Assembly (NCBI GenBank): GCA_020055645.1
Contig: CM034548.1
Coordinates: 29,004,201 to 29,068,200, forward strand
Source of the DNA: Tomocerus qinae
Taxonomy: Eukaryota; Arthropoda; Collembola; Entomobryomorpha; Tomoceridae
Length of the DNA stretch: 64,000 nt
Direction: 5' to 3'
Shown: positions 1 through 11,525 of the stretch, piece after piece
Layout: each line of letters starts with the position of its first letter
Numbering within the stretch: the stretch's first letter is position 1
Position numbers and translations under genes: made by a program
Notes under the pieces: model-generated
Told to the model about the DNA's origin: nothing
The model's database searches: none
Seen by the model: the letters and a program-made list of their open reading frames with translations, nothing else

Positions 1-1920
1 ACCCAGCACCTAAAAAAATGTCCAGCGGCTAGGGCCTAGAAATTCTTCCAAGTCCAAGCAGCGTCTAGTGTCTAGAAATAAGTCCAGTACCTAAAAACAA
101 TTCCATAGTGCCTAAAAGAGGCCAGCTCCTGTGCGCCATAAATAAGCCGGAGCCTTGCGCCTAGGAATATTTCCACTACCTACCGCCTAGATAATGTCCA
201 GAGCCTAGCACCTAGAAATATAACCAGTGCCTAGCGCCTAAAAATATGTACAGCGACTAGCGTCTAGAAATAAGTCCATCGCCTAGAAATAATTATAGTG
301 CCTAGAATAAAGTCCAGCGCCTAGCCCCTAGAATAGCTTTTAGCGCTTAGCGCCTATAAATATGTGCAGAGCATAGTGGTTACAAATATTTCCAGCGCTT
401 AGCGCCTAGAAATATGTGCAGAACCTAGTGCCTAGAAATATGTCAGCGCTTAGCGCTTATAAATATACCCAGAGCCTGTCGCCTAGAATTATGTCCAGTG
501 ACAAAAAATATGTCCAGCTCCTAGCGCCTAGAAATATGTCCAGCTCCCAGCGCCTAGAAATATTTACAGCGGCTACGCCTTAAGTCCAGTGCCTAGCGCC
601 TAGAAATATGTTCAGAACCTAGAAATATGTCCAGCGCCTAGCGCCTAGAAATATGTCCAGCGCCTAGAAATAACTCAAGCGCCTAGCGCCTTGATAGATG
701 TCTAGACTCTAGCGCCTAGAAAAACTTCCAGCGCCTGGAAAAATCCAGCGCCTAGCGCCTAGAAATAACTCAAGCGCCTAGCGCCTTGATAGATGTCCAG
801 ACTCTAGCGCCTAGAAAAACTTCCAGCGCCTTCAATAAAGTCCAGCGCCTAGCGCCTAGAAAAACTTTTAGCGCCACTTCCTAGAAATATGTCCAGCGCT
901 TAGCGCCTATAAATATGTGCAGAGCATAGTGGTTACAAATATTTCCAGCGCTTAGCGCCTAGAAATATGTGCAGAACCTAGCGCATAGAAATATGTCCAG
1001 CGCCTAGAAATACGTCAAGCGCCTAGCGCCTAGAAAAACTTCTAGCGTCTAGAAATATCTCCAGCTCCTAGCGCTTAGAAATATGTCCAGCTCCTAGCGA
1101 CTAGAAACATGTCCAGCGACTAGCGCCTAGAAATATGTTCTGCGACTAGCGTCTAGAAATATGTTCTGCGACTAGCGCCGAAAATATGTCCAGCGCCTAG
1201 TGGCTAGAATAACTTCTAGCACCTAGAAATACGTCCAGCGCTTAGCGCCTAGAAATAATTCTAGCGTCTAGCACCTAGAAATATGTCCAGCGTCAACCGC
1301 CTAGAAATACAACGCCTAGCGTCTAGAAATATCTCCAGCTCCTAGCGCTTAGAAACATGTCCAGCGACTGGCGCCTAGAAATATGTCCAGCGCCTGGCGG
1401 CTAGAATAACTTCTAGCACCTAGCAATATGTCCAGCGCTTAGCGCCTAGAAATATTTCCAGCGCCTAGCAACTGGAAATATGTCCAGCCTCAAGCGCCTA
1501 GAAATATATCCAGCACCTTGCGCCTAAAAATATCTCCAGCGGCTAGAAAGAAACCCAGCCCCTAGAAAATAGCCCGGCGCCTAGAAATATGCCAAGTGCC
1601 TAGCTCCTTGAAAAAATTCAGCGGCAGCGCCTAACGCCTTGGAAAAAGTCAAGCGCCTAGAAAACGTCCAGCGCCTTGCTCCTAGGGAAACGTCCAGCAC
1701 CTTTCATGCGTCTAGTGCTTATAAACTGCAACCTATATACCGCCTAGAAAGTGTTCCCTAGCGCCTAGAAACTCGAACCTATTGTCTAGCGGCTAGAAAT
1801 AGTTCCAGCGCTTAGAAATAAGCTTAGTACATTTGGTGGAGCTAACGCCTATAGGAACATAGATAGCACCTAGCAACATTTACCTAGTATTTAGCAATAG
1901 GAAAACTGGAATTCAGTGTC
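1..1920. repeat. Degenerate CTAG-rich minisatellite
   Basis: This stretch is a tandem array of a roughly 25-base unit built from CAGCGCCTAG, CGCCTAGAAA and TATGTC, repeated with many substitutions and indels. It is already running at base 1, so its left end lies outside the window. Copies degrade towards 1700-1920, where the motif fades out. Larger blocks of about 80-100 bases are themselves duplicated (343-442 with 895-994; 661-736 with 757-832), so units were copied in groups as well as singly. No coding potential is visible. Confidence 0.9.
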
Positions 1921-2200
1921 TAGGAAATTGCAACATAAAGTAAATAAATTAAATATAAATCAATTGCGTCATTCCCCATTTGAAAAAAACAAAGCAAAAA
2001 CAAATAAGGAACTTTTTTACCTTTTATCTTATGATTTGGCTTTATCATAAAAAAGTTAGGAGTAAGATTTATAAAAAGCAGTCCTTTTTTTGCTTTTTGA
2101 CCTTTTCTGATGTTGCAGCGTGCCCCATTTACTTCCACTTTACATGTAAACAAGGTAAAAAGGACTGCCTTTTTTAGAAAAAGTAGCTAAAAAAGTAGTT

Positions 2201-2385
2201 AAAAAGGAGTTCCTTTTTTGTTAAAAAGGAGTACTTTTTGTAAAAAAGGAGTACTTTTTGTAAAAAATGAGTACTTTTTGTAAAAAAGGAGTACTTTTTG
2301 TAAAAAAGGAGTACTTTTTGTAAAAAAGGAGTACTTTTTGTAAAAAAGAAGTACTTTTTGTAAAAAAGGAGTACCTTTTTGTTCC
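2201..2385. repeat. 20-base tandem repeat (AAAGGAGTACTTTTTGTAAA)
   Basis: About nine head-to-tail copies of a 20-base unit lie here, with only one or two substitutions between neighbours, so the array is young. Each unit contains the imperfect palindrome AAAAAGGAGTACTTTTT, so single units can fold back. The flanks (about 2020-2200) contain looser AAAAGTAGT-like relatives. Confidence 0.9.
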
Positions 2386-2872
2386 CTGGTCTACTCGTTC
2401 ACTCCAATTTATAATGATACGTTATAAATTATTACTATGAGTGCACTCTGCACTGTCTGCACTCTGTACTGTGTGAGTGGATCTACAATGTGGCTCTATA
2501 GTGATTTAACCGAAATGGTGTTTAGTTTTGTAGCGGAAGTATTGCGTAAAACTGAATTCAATTTGTCTTGATGTAATGTAATCCACTGAAATTTTTGTTC
2601 TGGTAATATTTTTAACTGCATGTAGTATCTTCAATATCTAGCTTACTATAATTAGAGTTTACGTTTAGGGGCTACGTTTAGGGGAAGACTACGATTTCAT
2701 AGACATGTTCACTTTTATGTATTTACTAGGCCTTTAGAACTCCTAGTGAATTTTAAGAGATTGTCCGTCTATATTTAATTTAACTTTAACTTCGAAACAT
2801 TTTTATCCCCAGAGTGTACATCATTGTTTTATGTAATAACCCATCGCATAAGCGCTTGCGCATTTAGGCCCT

Positions 2873-3150
2873 ACCTACCAGACATACGTATACCTAGATA
2901 GATAGATATCTATAGATATACTAGTAGCTCCCAGCCCAGTATACGCGACTCGATTTCGAAAGGCATTATTGTAGTAATAATGACTTCTTTGATCATCGCG
3001 GTAAAATTTAAATCTGCCCTACCAACCATACATAGATATATAGGTATATAGGTAAATTTTTCCAAGTCAACGATTATATTATAGATTATTATTGTATATG
3101 TAGGTAGATAGATTGGATTATTGGTTTATTTCTTCTGTGGTTATAATATA
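2873..3150. repeat. Dispersed repeat, copy 1
   Basis: The segment starting CTACCAGACATACGTATACC, the block TAGTAGCTCCCAGC and the block GACTCGATTTCGAAAGG recur in diverged form near 22393-22455 and 21920-21959. The two loci share several short blocks in a different arrangement, which suggests fragments of one old interspersed element. The family is not recognised. Confidence 0.45.
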
Positions 3151-3504
3151 GAGATAGTCGCACGGAAATTGTTGGCTTTCTTTGACGAATATGATTCAAA
3201 AGTTTTTGGTATTTTGAAAAGTAATTCAATTTTCTTTTGGGTGGGTCTTCAGCCCGTAAAGCCCCTACAATCCTTGTTGAATTGTGTGACTAATCAAATT
3301 AGTTATATGGTATTGCATGAATTAATTGTGGGTGATTTTGGTTGGTATATTTATGGGTAAACATCTATTAGAATTATACAAGTGCTTTTTAAAATAACCC
3401 TAGTGAAATTCCAGCTTCATCTGGATGCATGTTAAAATAAATTGCTTTACCTGGGGAAATGTCCTCCCTAATCTTCTCAGTCACAAGATTAGTGATCACG
3501 TGAT

Positions 3505-3663
3505 CAGGCACGTATCCAGAAATTTGATGAAGGAAGGGCGCAACCCAAAATAATGTCTCGCGAAAAATTTTGCAATTTTAGCCTTTTTTTGGGAAAAATC
3601 TTCTCTTTTTCTCAAATTTAGGGAACGGGTGCTACCCCCCGCCCCCTACTAGATACGTGCTTG
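3505..3663. mobile_element. hAT-like MITE, family 1 copy A (diverged)
   Basis: Terminal inverted repeats read CAGGCACGTATCCAG at the left and AGATACGTGCTTG at the right. The body resembles two better copies at 20687-20865 and 49443-49627: a GCGCGAA-like block, a T-rich block, then a run of C. No matching target-site duplication is visible here, unlike the other copies, so this is an older or rearranged insertion. Confidence 0.7.
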
Positions 3664-3909
3664 CTAGTGACTATGAAGTCTTCCCAAATTAAAAGATGCA
3701 AAACAAAATCATCTCAGTCTCGGGAACATTCTTAAAATCCTCCCAAAATTAACAAATCAAAATTAAGTTGTCTAAGTAGTCCTCTTTAAACCAACCTGGG
3801 TGATGCCTCTTCGAAGCTCGTCCCCACATGTGTTTAATCCACATTAAGGACTACTTCCCACTTTATAACATAGATATGTACACTCTAACTAACTCTGTAA
3901 TGTTGAAAG

Positions 3910-4402
3910 GGCTGAATTTAGGCAGCGGATTATCGTAACCACCGCAACCACCGTAACCATCGTAACCATCGTAACCATCATAAAAAACGTAACCACCGTA
4001 ACCACCATAAGAACGTAACCACCGTAACCACCATAAAAAACGTAACCACTATAACCACCGTAACCATCATACCCTCCGCAACCATCGTAACCACCGCAAC
4101 CACCGTAACCACCGCAACCACCGTAACCACCGTAACCATCATAACCTTATATAAGGACATCTTAGAGCATTGAGTTGTGAGTAGCGATACACTGCCTTAT
4201 ATTATTATAAGGTTACGATGGTTGCGGTGGTTACGATGGTTGCGGAGGGTATGATGGTTACGGTGGTTATAGTGGTTACGTGTTTATGATGGTTACGGTG
4301 GTTACGTTTTTATGGTGGTTACGTTTTTTATGATTGTTACGACGGTCACGATGGTTACGGTGGTTGCGGTGGTTACGATAATCCGCTGCCTAAATTCAGC
4401 CG
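3910..4402. mobile_element. Foldback element with arms made of a short tandem repeat
   Basis: The outer ends are inverted copies (GGCTGAATTTAGGCAGCGGA at the left, its reverse complement at the right). Both arms (about 3910-4147 and 4200-4402) consist largely of the 9-base motif GTAACCACC, in opposite orientations, with interspersed CATAAAAAACGTAACC. A centre of roughly 50 bases joins them. The whole can form a hairpin of about 200 bp. No transposase is present. A non-autonomous foldback/MITE element is the likely identity. The apparent reading frame in the arm is only a product of the repeat. Confidence 0.8.
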
Positions 4403-5186
4403 TTTATTAGAAAGTACTAAGGGATTTGGAAGTCCATGTGGGAAAAAACATTATTTGGCAGATCAATGTAAATTCCTACTAAATTTTTTAATTTTCAAAA
4501 AGTGATTTTGCACATTTAAAATCATTTTTTCAAAAATTTGCTCTTCAGGTGCCCTAGATAGAAACCTCGACTTTCAGAATATTATAATCGTTTCAAAGCT
4601 GTGCTTTGACTCTTCATGCTGCAACATGTTATCATTGCAGGCAGAAATGGAAAGTCACCCTTAAGTCCACTCATTGCTCATTGCCCATCACTCGCACTCT
4701 GTAGTTTTTTTGTATGTAAAAATGTTCGTGTGAAGAGATAAATGAGCAGGGCAGTGCAGTGGTATAGAAATCTGCGACGGTGCGGTGGTGGTGCCTACTA
4801 GATTAGTCATTTTGTATTTTGTGGTAGGCTTAAACGAAGTGTGAGAGACCAAGTTGAAGTTGAGTTGTTGATAGAATGTGAATGGAACAACAATATCATC
4901 CTGCCACTGCCCCAACTTCCTCTCCTGCGGTATACTCGGGTGTTGGTCGTTTCAGTGCACATTATTATTAACAATTTTAAGCTGTCAATTCAACTTTTAT
5001 TGTCGTTATTATAGGGAACAGTCGATTGTCAACGAAAATTAGTTAATTTACCAAATTAACTGATAACAGAATAAAATTCGTATGGAATCAAACAATTAGT
5101 AACGCCGTGGAAGTTGATTAAACTTACTTATCTAGGTTTAGATACGCCGACACTCTAGTCTCTAGAGGTTCATTGCCACTTTCAAC
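4403..5186. other. Gene-free stretch upstream of ARPC3
   Basis: No coding region is recognised between the foldback element and the ARPC3 start codon. The promoter and 5' leader of ARPC3 must lie here, but no clear TATA box or initiator stands out. Confidence 0.5.
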
Positions 5187-6485
5187 ATGGTATGTCAATT
5201 TTAAGTTGAATTGAAAATAATGAACTTATATATTAATTATTATTGATATTGATTGATAAATATGGAATATCACATGTTCCGGTTACACTCTAACTCTCTA
5301 ATATTCATGTTTGAAAATTTGCCGGCCTATTTATTGCAAAAATTCTCTTGTATTAGATATTATTTCAATGAAATACCAACCAAAATGGTATTACATAAAA
5401 GTTATATTTGATTATCAGGCTTACCATTCCACGTTATTGAACTCGAACCAAACAATAGGAAATATGGCACTACTTCCTATTAGAACCCAAATCAGGGGAC
5501 CAGCTGCAAGGGATACGTCAGAACAGGATATAATTGACGAAGCCCTCTTTTACTTTAAGGCAAATGTCTTCTTCCGCACCTATGAGATAAAGGTATATTA
5601 CTATTATTTGCTATTGAATAAAATGATTAATCATTATCTATTTACTATTTTCATTTTCGTATTATGTATTCGTTTTCGCTCGTTTTGAATATCTTCATAT
5701 GTGAATGTGAATGTCATCGTATCACACTTTTTTGCTTTTCAGCAGCATAGTGTACATTCTCCAATAGAATATTAAATTTAGAATTTTTTTACGATTTTAT
5801 AGAGTGAAAGTGACAGACTACTAATATACATCACTCTCTATATAAGTGAATGCCTTAAGAAACTCGCCAAGTGTACAAACAAGAATCAAGGGATGCAAGA
5901 AATGTACACTCTTGCTATCAGTAAATTTGACATTCCTGGAGATCCTGGTTTCGTACTTAATTCCGTTTATGGAAAGCCTGCAACACCCCAAGAGGCTGGT
6001 AATAATGAAAATCTTTTTATTATTCTACTAGGCCGCCAGTACTGCTATTTCAAAAAATTCCCCTATCAACACCATTTTGTTTTAATTTCGAAATAAGCTA
6101 ATATTGACCCAGAGTGTAAAAATCATTTTTCTGCACAAACTCAAGAAAAATGGTTAAATAAGTTTAATTATGTAATGACTAAATTATTGAAAACTGTAGA
6201 AATGAAACCGGATAGAAAATGGGCGACTGTTTCATTAATAAGCTGTCTTGATAAAATAAGTTGAACAATGAGGGCAAAAAGGACTAATTTTAATGTGTGA
6301 AATATTTAATGGGATCTTCTATTGCAGAATTACTGCGTCAGTATTTGCAACAAGCAAGACAAGAGTGTGGTCAAAGAGTCTGTGAAAAAGTATTCAGTAC
6401 TGAAGATGGGAAGCCATCTAAATGGTGGTTATGCTTTTCAAAGAAGAAGTTTATGGACAAATCTCTATCTGGTCCTGGACAGTAA
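5187..6485 (+). CDS. ARPC3: Actin-related protein 2/3 complex subunit 3 (ARPC3, p21)
   Basis: Subunit of the Arp2/3 complex, which nucleates branched actin filaments in the cytoplasm. Four exons were assembled: 5187-5189, 5419-5592, 5803-5998 and 6328-6485, giving 176 residues, close to the usual ~178 of the family. The first exon codes for only the initiator methionine (ATG followed directly by GTATGT). The protein then reads [10 protein letters not shown] and [10 protein letters not shown], and later [14 protein letters not shown]-type [10 protein letters not shown] and the terminal KPSKWWLCF...SLSGPGQ, all signatures of ARPC3. Exon phases 0, 0, 1 close exactly at TAA 6483-6485. The single-codon first exon fits both the family start (M-x-AYHS) and the donor, but a different upstream start exon cannot be excluded without RNA. 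Confidence 0.95.
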
Positions 6486-6579
6486 GAGTCAAAAGCATCG
6501 ACAGGCAGGTCAATCAAACTGTCAATACATTTTAAATTTAATTGTATTTAATTGATTACAAATTATATAATATCTTCTT

Positions 6580-6585
6580 AATAAA
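6580..6585 (+). terminator. Probable ARPC3 polyadenylation signal AATAAA
   Basis: AATAAA lies about 95 bases after the ARPC3 stop codon and is followed by a GT/T-rich stretch (GATTGTTGTCG, TGTGTCTTTTTTTT), as expected of a cleavage and polyadenylation site. Confidence 0.65.
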
Positions 6586-6599
6586 AGACATTGATTGTT

Positions 6600-9340
6600 G
6601 TCGATAGCAATGTGTCTTTTTTTTACCCTGCTAATTTATGAAAGTGAAAACTGCTAAATTTATTACATAATATTGCATGGGAATGAGAAACAGAAACCAC
6701 CAAAATCCGTTTTAGTTAGATAAGACGATTTACGTATCTATTCTATAATATATGTACTATAGGTATAAACAATTGCCAGGAGTTAATATACTTTCGTGAT
6801 TATCATTTTGTGGTTTTTAATGACAACTGAATACATCAATACATGTAATCCAAAATTAGAATGTTGCCGTTACTGTAAGTTTAAGTAAATTAAAGCCTGA
6901 TTAAATCTAGGTACTTATATTATGACACTTGCAATTATTTAAAGAATTTTCTCCCAGCCAAGCAAGATGATATATTGTATAGATGTTCAGCTCATTCTAT
7001 TTGCCGAAGTTCTTCAATAGACTTCCCTTTTCATGATATGATTAAGTCATTCACTACTGGGCGAATAAGCCTATCTGAACTCAAGGATATTTGGCTGAAA
7101 TGGAAGACTACTAAGACTAGTCAAGCCAATAATATTATTATGATCTAATCTTCTAACGTCATATGAAAAGGAAAGAAAAAATTGAAATATAGCTATCAAT
7201 GTATTATATTTCTCTTCATTCCATGAATTAGATGGTTTTACTGCACAGAATGTTTCATGCTTCTTGCTTTTACAACCTGCTTTACAATTCACACAAAATT
7301 ATGACTCGCAAAAACGCTAAACTACCTAACTAAAACATCTCATGGAATTAAATAGCTTTGTGATTTATAATTGTACATTTTGCTTGATGTGTTTGATTGT
7401 CACTAAATCTAAACTGCAGTATAGTTTGAAACAAGTGGCTGGTTTTTTGAAACAGGACACTCTAAATTAATGATTGGTGCATAATAATAGTAGTGATTGG
7501 GGAGAAAATTATTATTAAAACATTTTTTCAAAAATGTCTATAAAGGTAAAAACGGATTTAGGAATATTATATTATTTGGTAGTATTATTTTTAAAAGGCT
7601 CTATATTCGATATCTCACACTTTCTGTCAATTGGTGAGTTAATAAAGCAGTAAATTATAAACTTGTTGCAACAAGGCAACAATTATTAGATAATTTAGCA
7701 TGTCAATTTTGTCAACGTAAATTGAATCATAAGACAAAATTACATGGGGACTGTAGAGACACCATATTAGCATTTAAACGAAATATGCAGAATGTGTTTT
7801 ATTATTTAAATATGTTGGAAAACCACTTTTCCCAAGGGAAAGTTTCATATACGGAAAATGGTACTTTATAAGTTAATTCATTATACCTTATTGCATTGGC
7901 TTAAAAAATTAAGTTCTTCCTGGAGGTATAAATTTTTTTAAGGTTGATTAGTACTATTTTCACGAAGAATTAATAGAAACAAAATGGTTAAAAAGTGACA
8001 GATGTAAGCACAAAATAAATCCTATTTAATAGTACATTAAAGATATCGTGGTTTTGTCATAGCATGTGCAGTTTTGAAAGCTGTATATTTAAGAAACATT
8101 TTAAAATACTTTTTTCTTTTGCATATTCTTGCCCTCTGAGGAACCTACCAACCTTCTTTATGGGTAAATTAAACAACCGAACCATGTTAACACAAACTAA
8201 TCCTAAGATTAACGTCTACCCGTACCCGGTTATCCAAATTAGGGGATTAGCGATAACTGGACATGTTCCCTTAGTTCCATGAAATATCACGAAGTCTTGA
8301 AACACTGTTACTATGTAGTGTCACTACTACGTTTACGCTACCTGAAAAGAATACATTATAAATGGGCTCATCGATGACCGAATATTTTCATACCATATGC
8401 AGCCCCGCAGGGGAGAATAATATCAAAAATTTTCTCACTCTTGACGAGTTGGGCACAATAGAGACAAATATTTTGATTTTATTGTGAGGTTAAAGGGCAC
8501 TGTGAAATGCTTCTTTAGGCAATGCTAAAAACCCGTTTCAGGTAAGGTAGTATTATTTCACTTTAAGGTCAAAAGTCCTCACAGTACTCATTACATCAAC
8601 GGAAGAGGTTGTGCTGCATAAAATGTGCAGTCTCCATCTCCACTAATCAAGACACGTTTGCTCCGATTCCGATGTTGCAGCAAAGCAACAAAGGCGCGAT
8701 GATTTGGTGAATTTGCCAATTGCTAACGCAGTAGCCAACATTATACGTAAATATAGGTATTTACCTATTATTTTAACGTGTATCTAGAGTTGTTTCATCC
8801 TGCAGTTGCACAAATATACCCCGTGTTCCTGTGTCCCTGTCTTACTTGAGTGATGTGAGTATGTGAGTTCTTAATATTGTGTGTGATGTAGCATTTGATG
8901 GGTACTGCAACTGCATGTACGCCGATTGCTGTACCAAACCAACATCAAAAATTTTCCTTCGAAACAAATCAATTCATGGAAATATTCTAAAGTTTGATAC
9001 AAGAATTGATTTTCAGAGCGTTCGTCAAATCTTGTAGCACCCGCAAATCAAAATTTTCTGGAAATAAATCTACCACCTCTGTGTTGTTTCCAACACTGAA
9101 CGTCATATTTACAACGCGAAGTATTCTAACGTAACGTACTTCAATACAATTTAATAATAATAATATATATCGGTAATTCAGTAACACTTCTTTGATACCT
9201 TTTGGTATCACATAATTTCATTGACCAAATTTTATTATCATGCTAGAAGTGCAAGAAAATAATGGTAAGTGATTACCAGTTAGTAATAGGCGACTAAGGC
9301 ATGAGTAATAATATAATATTTTATAATCTATCAGTAGAAG
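6600..9340. other. Gene-free intergenic stretch
   Basis: Both strands carry only short scattered reading frames without recognisable domains or consistent splice structure. The stretch is AT-rich and I see no clear element ends in it. Confidence 0.5.
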
Positions 9341-9455
9341 GGAAAACCCCAAATTGTCAAAAATTTTTGTCAACACCTTTTATACATGGTTATGTTAGGT
9401 TAGATTAGGTTATAATGTTGGCAAAAACGTGTTGACAATATGGGGGTGAATCCAG
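9340..9455. repeat. Small imperfect inverted repeat with TTAGG-like centre
   Basis: The left part (AAACCCCAAATTGTCAAAAA, TTGTCAACACC) and the right part (GTGTTGACAATATGGGGGT) are imperfect inverted copies. The centre contains TTAGGTTAGATTAGG, resembling the arthropod telomere repeat but too short to be an interstitial telomere array. It is probably a decayed MITE. A related GGGGAAAACCCCAGATTTTG occurs at about 31925. Confidence 0.45.
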
Positions 9456-9844
9456 TAGAATTAGTTTGTACCTACAGCTGATGAATTTGTAAACTTAGGT
9501 TGACAGATTAAGACTTGTGTGCCAAAAGCTGGAGACTTTAAAATTTAATTCTATCCAATTTTTATGCCTGAATTATTGTACAAACTCTGACATCTGTCAT
9601 CTGTGTAGGTATAGGTATCAATTTTATGCAAAAATGAGCATTTATTTTATGACTATGTATCTAATATTTTAATGTCTCTGTCAAAATGTTTATATTTATC
9701 AAAAGCTCAAATCGGTTTCAATTCTGATTCCTATTGTTTTAACTCTGTCTAAAATGAATGATTAATACATGAAATGATGAACACACATGGTTAAAAAATT
9801 TGACTATTAACTTATAGCAGTGTAACTTGGAAAAAATAGGCCAC

Positions 9845-11525
9845 ATGAAAATGCGGTACGCTCAAATTGTAATGGGCCTAAAAGGAAATGGCAAGGTAAG
9901 GAAAAGTATGATTATCCCTATTTAACATTTAAATTGATACGTAGAGGGTCATTAAAAATTTTTATTGTTGATACTTCGAACAAATAAATACTGTCAGAAA
10001 TCTTTCATCCTAACTACAAATTTCCTTTAACAAATATGTAAACATGAATTTATAATCATATCATTTAATAAAATGTGTTGGATCTTATAGCCAATTCTTG
10101 AGAATTGAATTTACTATTTTACTTCTGTCACACCTGTACCTGAAAAATAATTATCTTACTAATTATTTAAACATTTTCTAATAGAGCACGTATTGTAAAT
10201 TGATGGCCAAATATGCTGAATCGAAAGGGAGAAAAATGCGCGTTGTCAATCTTGATGTAACTGCTAGTGTGCTAGTGTATGAACAGCCAATTGCTGATAT
10301 TCGTGATGTAATAAAAATAGAAGAGTTTGAAGAGGCAGATGCAGTAGTACCAGGAAGTGGAGCTGGATTTGAACACACTTTGACGTAAATAATTATTAGA
10401 GCATTAAAGCTGATCTCAAATTATATACAAGTTATATTTCAAAACATGGTGTCACATTCATGGCCAAATTTTGGGTTCATACCTGGGTGGTAAAAGTACT
10501 TCATGAAACAGGTATTTTCTGAAATATACTTTTTTTGAAAATGTTCCATTTCGAAGTTATCGCGCACTTGAAATTTACGCGGAGGTCGCTTGGAATGTCG
10601 TAATGAATGAAAGTTCATATCGATACGCCTATACCAACTCACCCTGGAATCCAATAATTAATGTTTTCAATAATGTAATAATGTAATTTCATGTGCTAAT
10701 TTAGCACATGAAGGTATGTGTTGGGGTACATTATTGAAAACATTAATTAGTTTTGGAGATATAGTGTACTGTACACTCCGAGCGACCTCGGCGTAAATTT
10801 CAGAACGCGATAACTTAGAAATGGAACATTTTCAAAAAAAAGTATATTTCGGAAAAAAACATTGTACTTGGGGCCTATTATATAAAAGTAGGAATAAACA
10901 AAGTTAAGAGTGTCTAATGCTTAAAGACATTTTAAATGGAAAACTATTTTGTTCGTCTTATTATAGTTACGTGCTTGACCACCCAGAATGGCTTTTTGGA
11001 GCCATTGGAGAAGACAAAGACAGTGATTACATTCTATTTGACTGTCCCGGAGAAGTAGATTTTCATGCTCATCTAAAAACTATGAAGGTGTTCGCTGCAA
11101 TGCTAGTCGTTAAAAATTTCCGCACTTGTGGTGTTTTTGTAAGAGACGCACGTCTTGCTTTAAATGGATACAACTTTATTGCCAGTTGTCTGACTCCACT
11201 AACGTCATATATAAATTTATCCATACCCCACGTCAGTGTTATGATGAAAATTGACTTACTGAGTGAAGAAGACAAAACGAAACTTCAGTTGTTCATCAAT
11301 TCGGATATTAAAGATGTTCTTCGCTACGAGAACTCTCGAAACAAACCAAACGAGACTCCAAAAGAATTGATTGATTTAGCTAAAATATGTACGACTGCCG
11401 CTGCTGTTATAGATGGCCACAACTTGGTTCGAAAAAAGTACTATGGACTCGATATTCGCGAAGATACTAGTTTTAAAGGCTTCTTGTCAGTTCTGGATGA
11501 TATGATGGGTATCACTGAAGACTGA
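9845..11525 (+). CDS. GPN3: GPN-loop GTPase 3 (GPN3-like), divergent
   Basis: GPN GTPases act in cytoplasmic assembly and nuclear import of RNA polymerase II and III. Three exons: 9845-9895, 10185-10384 and 10967-11525, giving 269 residues (267 if the second Met at 9851 is used, which fits the family start M-x-RYAQ better). The Walker A motif is split by intron 1: GLKGNGK then ST. Other landmarks are VVNLD, YILFDCPG (G3), CGVF and MKIDLLSEED (G4, usually TKxD). The name-giving Gly-Pro-Asn loop, normally GPNGG in this region, reads PGSGAGF, so the GPN triplet is missing, and the C-terminus is slightly shorter than in animals I know (about 284). Exon phases (0, 2) close exactly. Similarity is clear but lower than for the other genes here. 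It could be a fast-evolving orthologue or a diverged copy. Confidence 0.85.
10511..10862. mobile_element. Foldback MITE in GPN3 intron 2, with a second MITE at its centre
   Basis: The left arm (about 10511-10595: GAAATATACT, GAAAATGTTCCATTTCGAAG, TTATCGCG, AATTTACGC) is repeated in reverse complement at about 10780-10862 (GCGTAAATTTC, GCGATAACTTAGAAATGG, AACATTTTC, AGTATATTTC). The centre (10656-10748) is a shorter palindromic element beginning AATTAATGTTTTCAATAATG, the same as a free-standing element at 26904-26998. This suggests one element inserted into another inside the intron. Confidence 0.75.

Noticed and set aside
3978-4160. Minus-strand 60-codon frame rich in Val-Thr
   Set aside because: It is the translation of the GTAACCACC repeat inside the foldback arm and has no coding evidence.
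5846-6096. Overlapping plus-strand frames in the ARPC3 region
   Set aside because: They are partial readings of ARPC3 exon 3 and its intron, fully explained by the spliced model.
9393-9412. Interstitial telomere repeat (TTAGG)
   Set aside because: Only about three imperfect units are present, inside an inverted repeat; too short to call.
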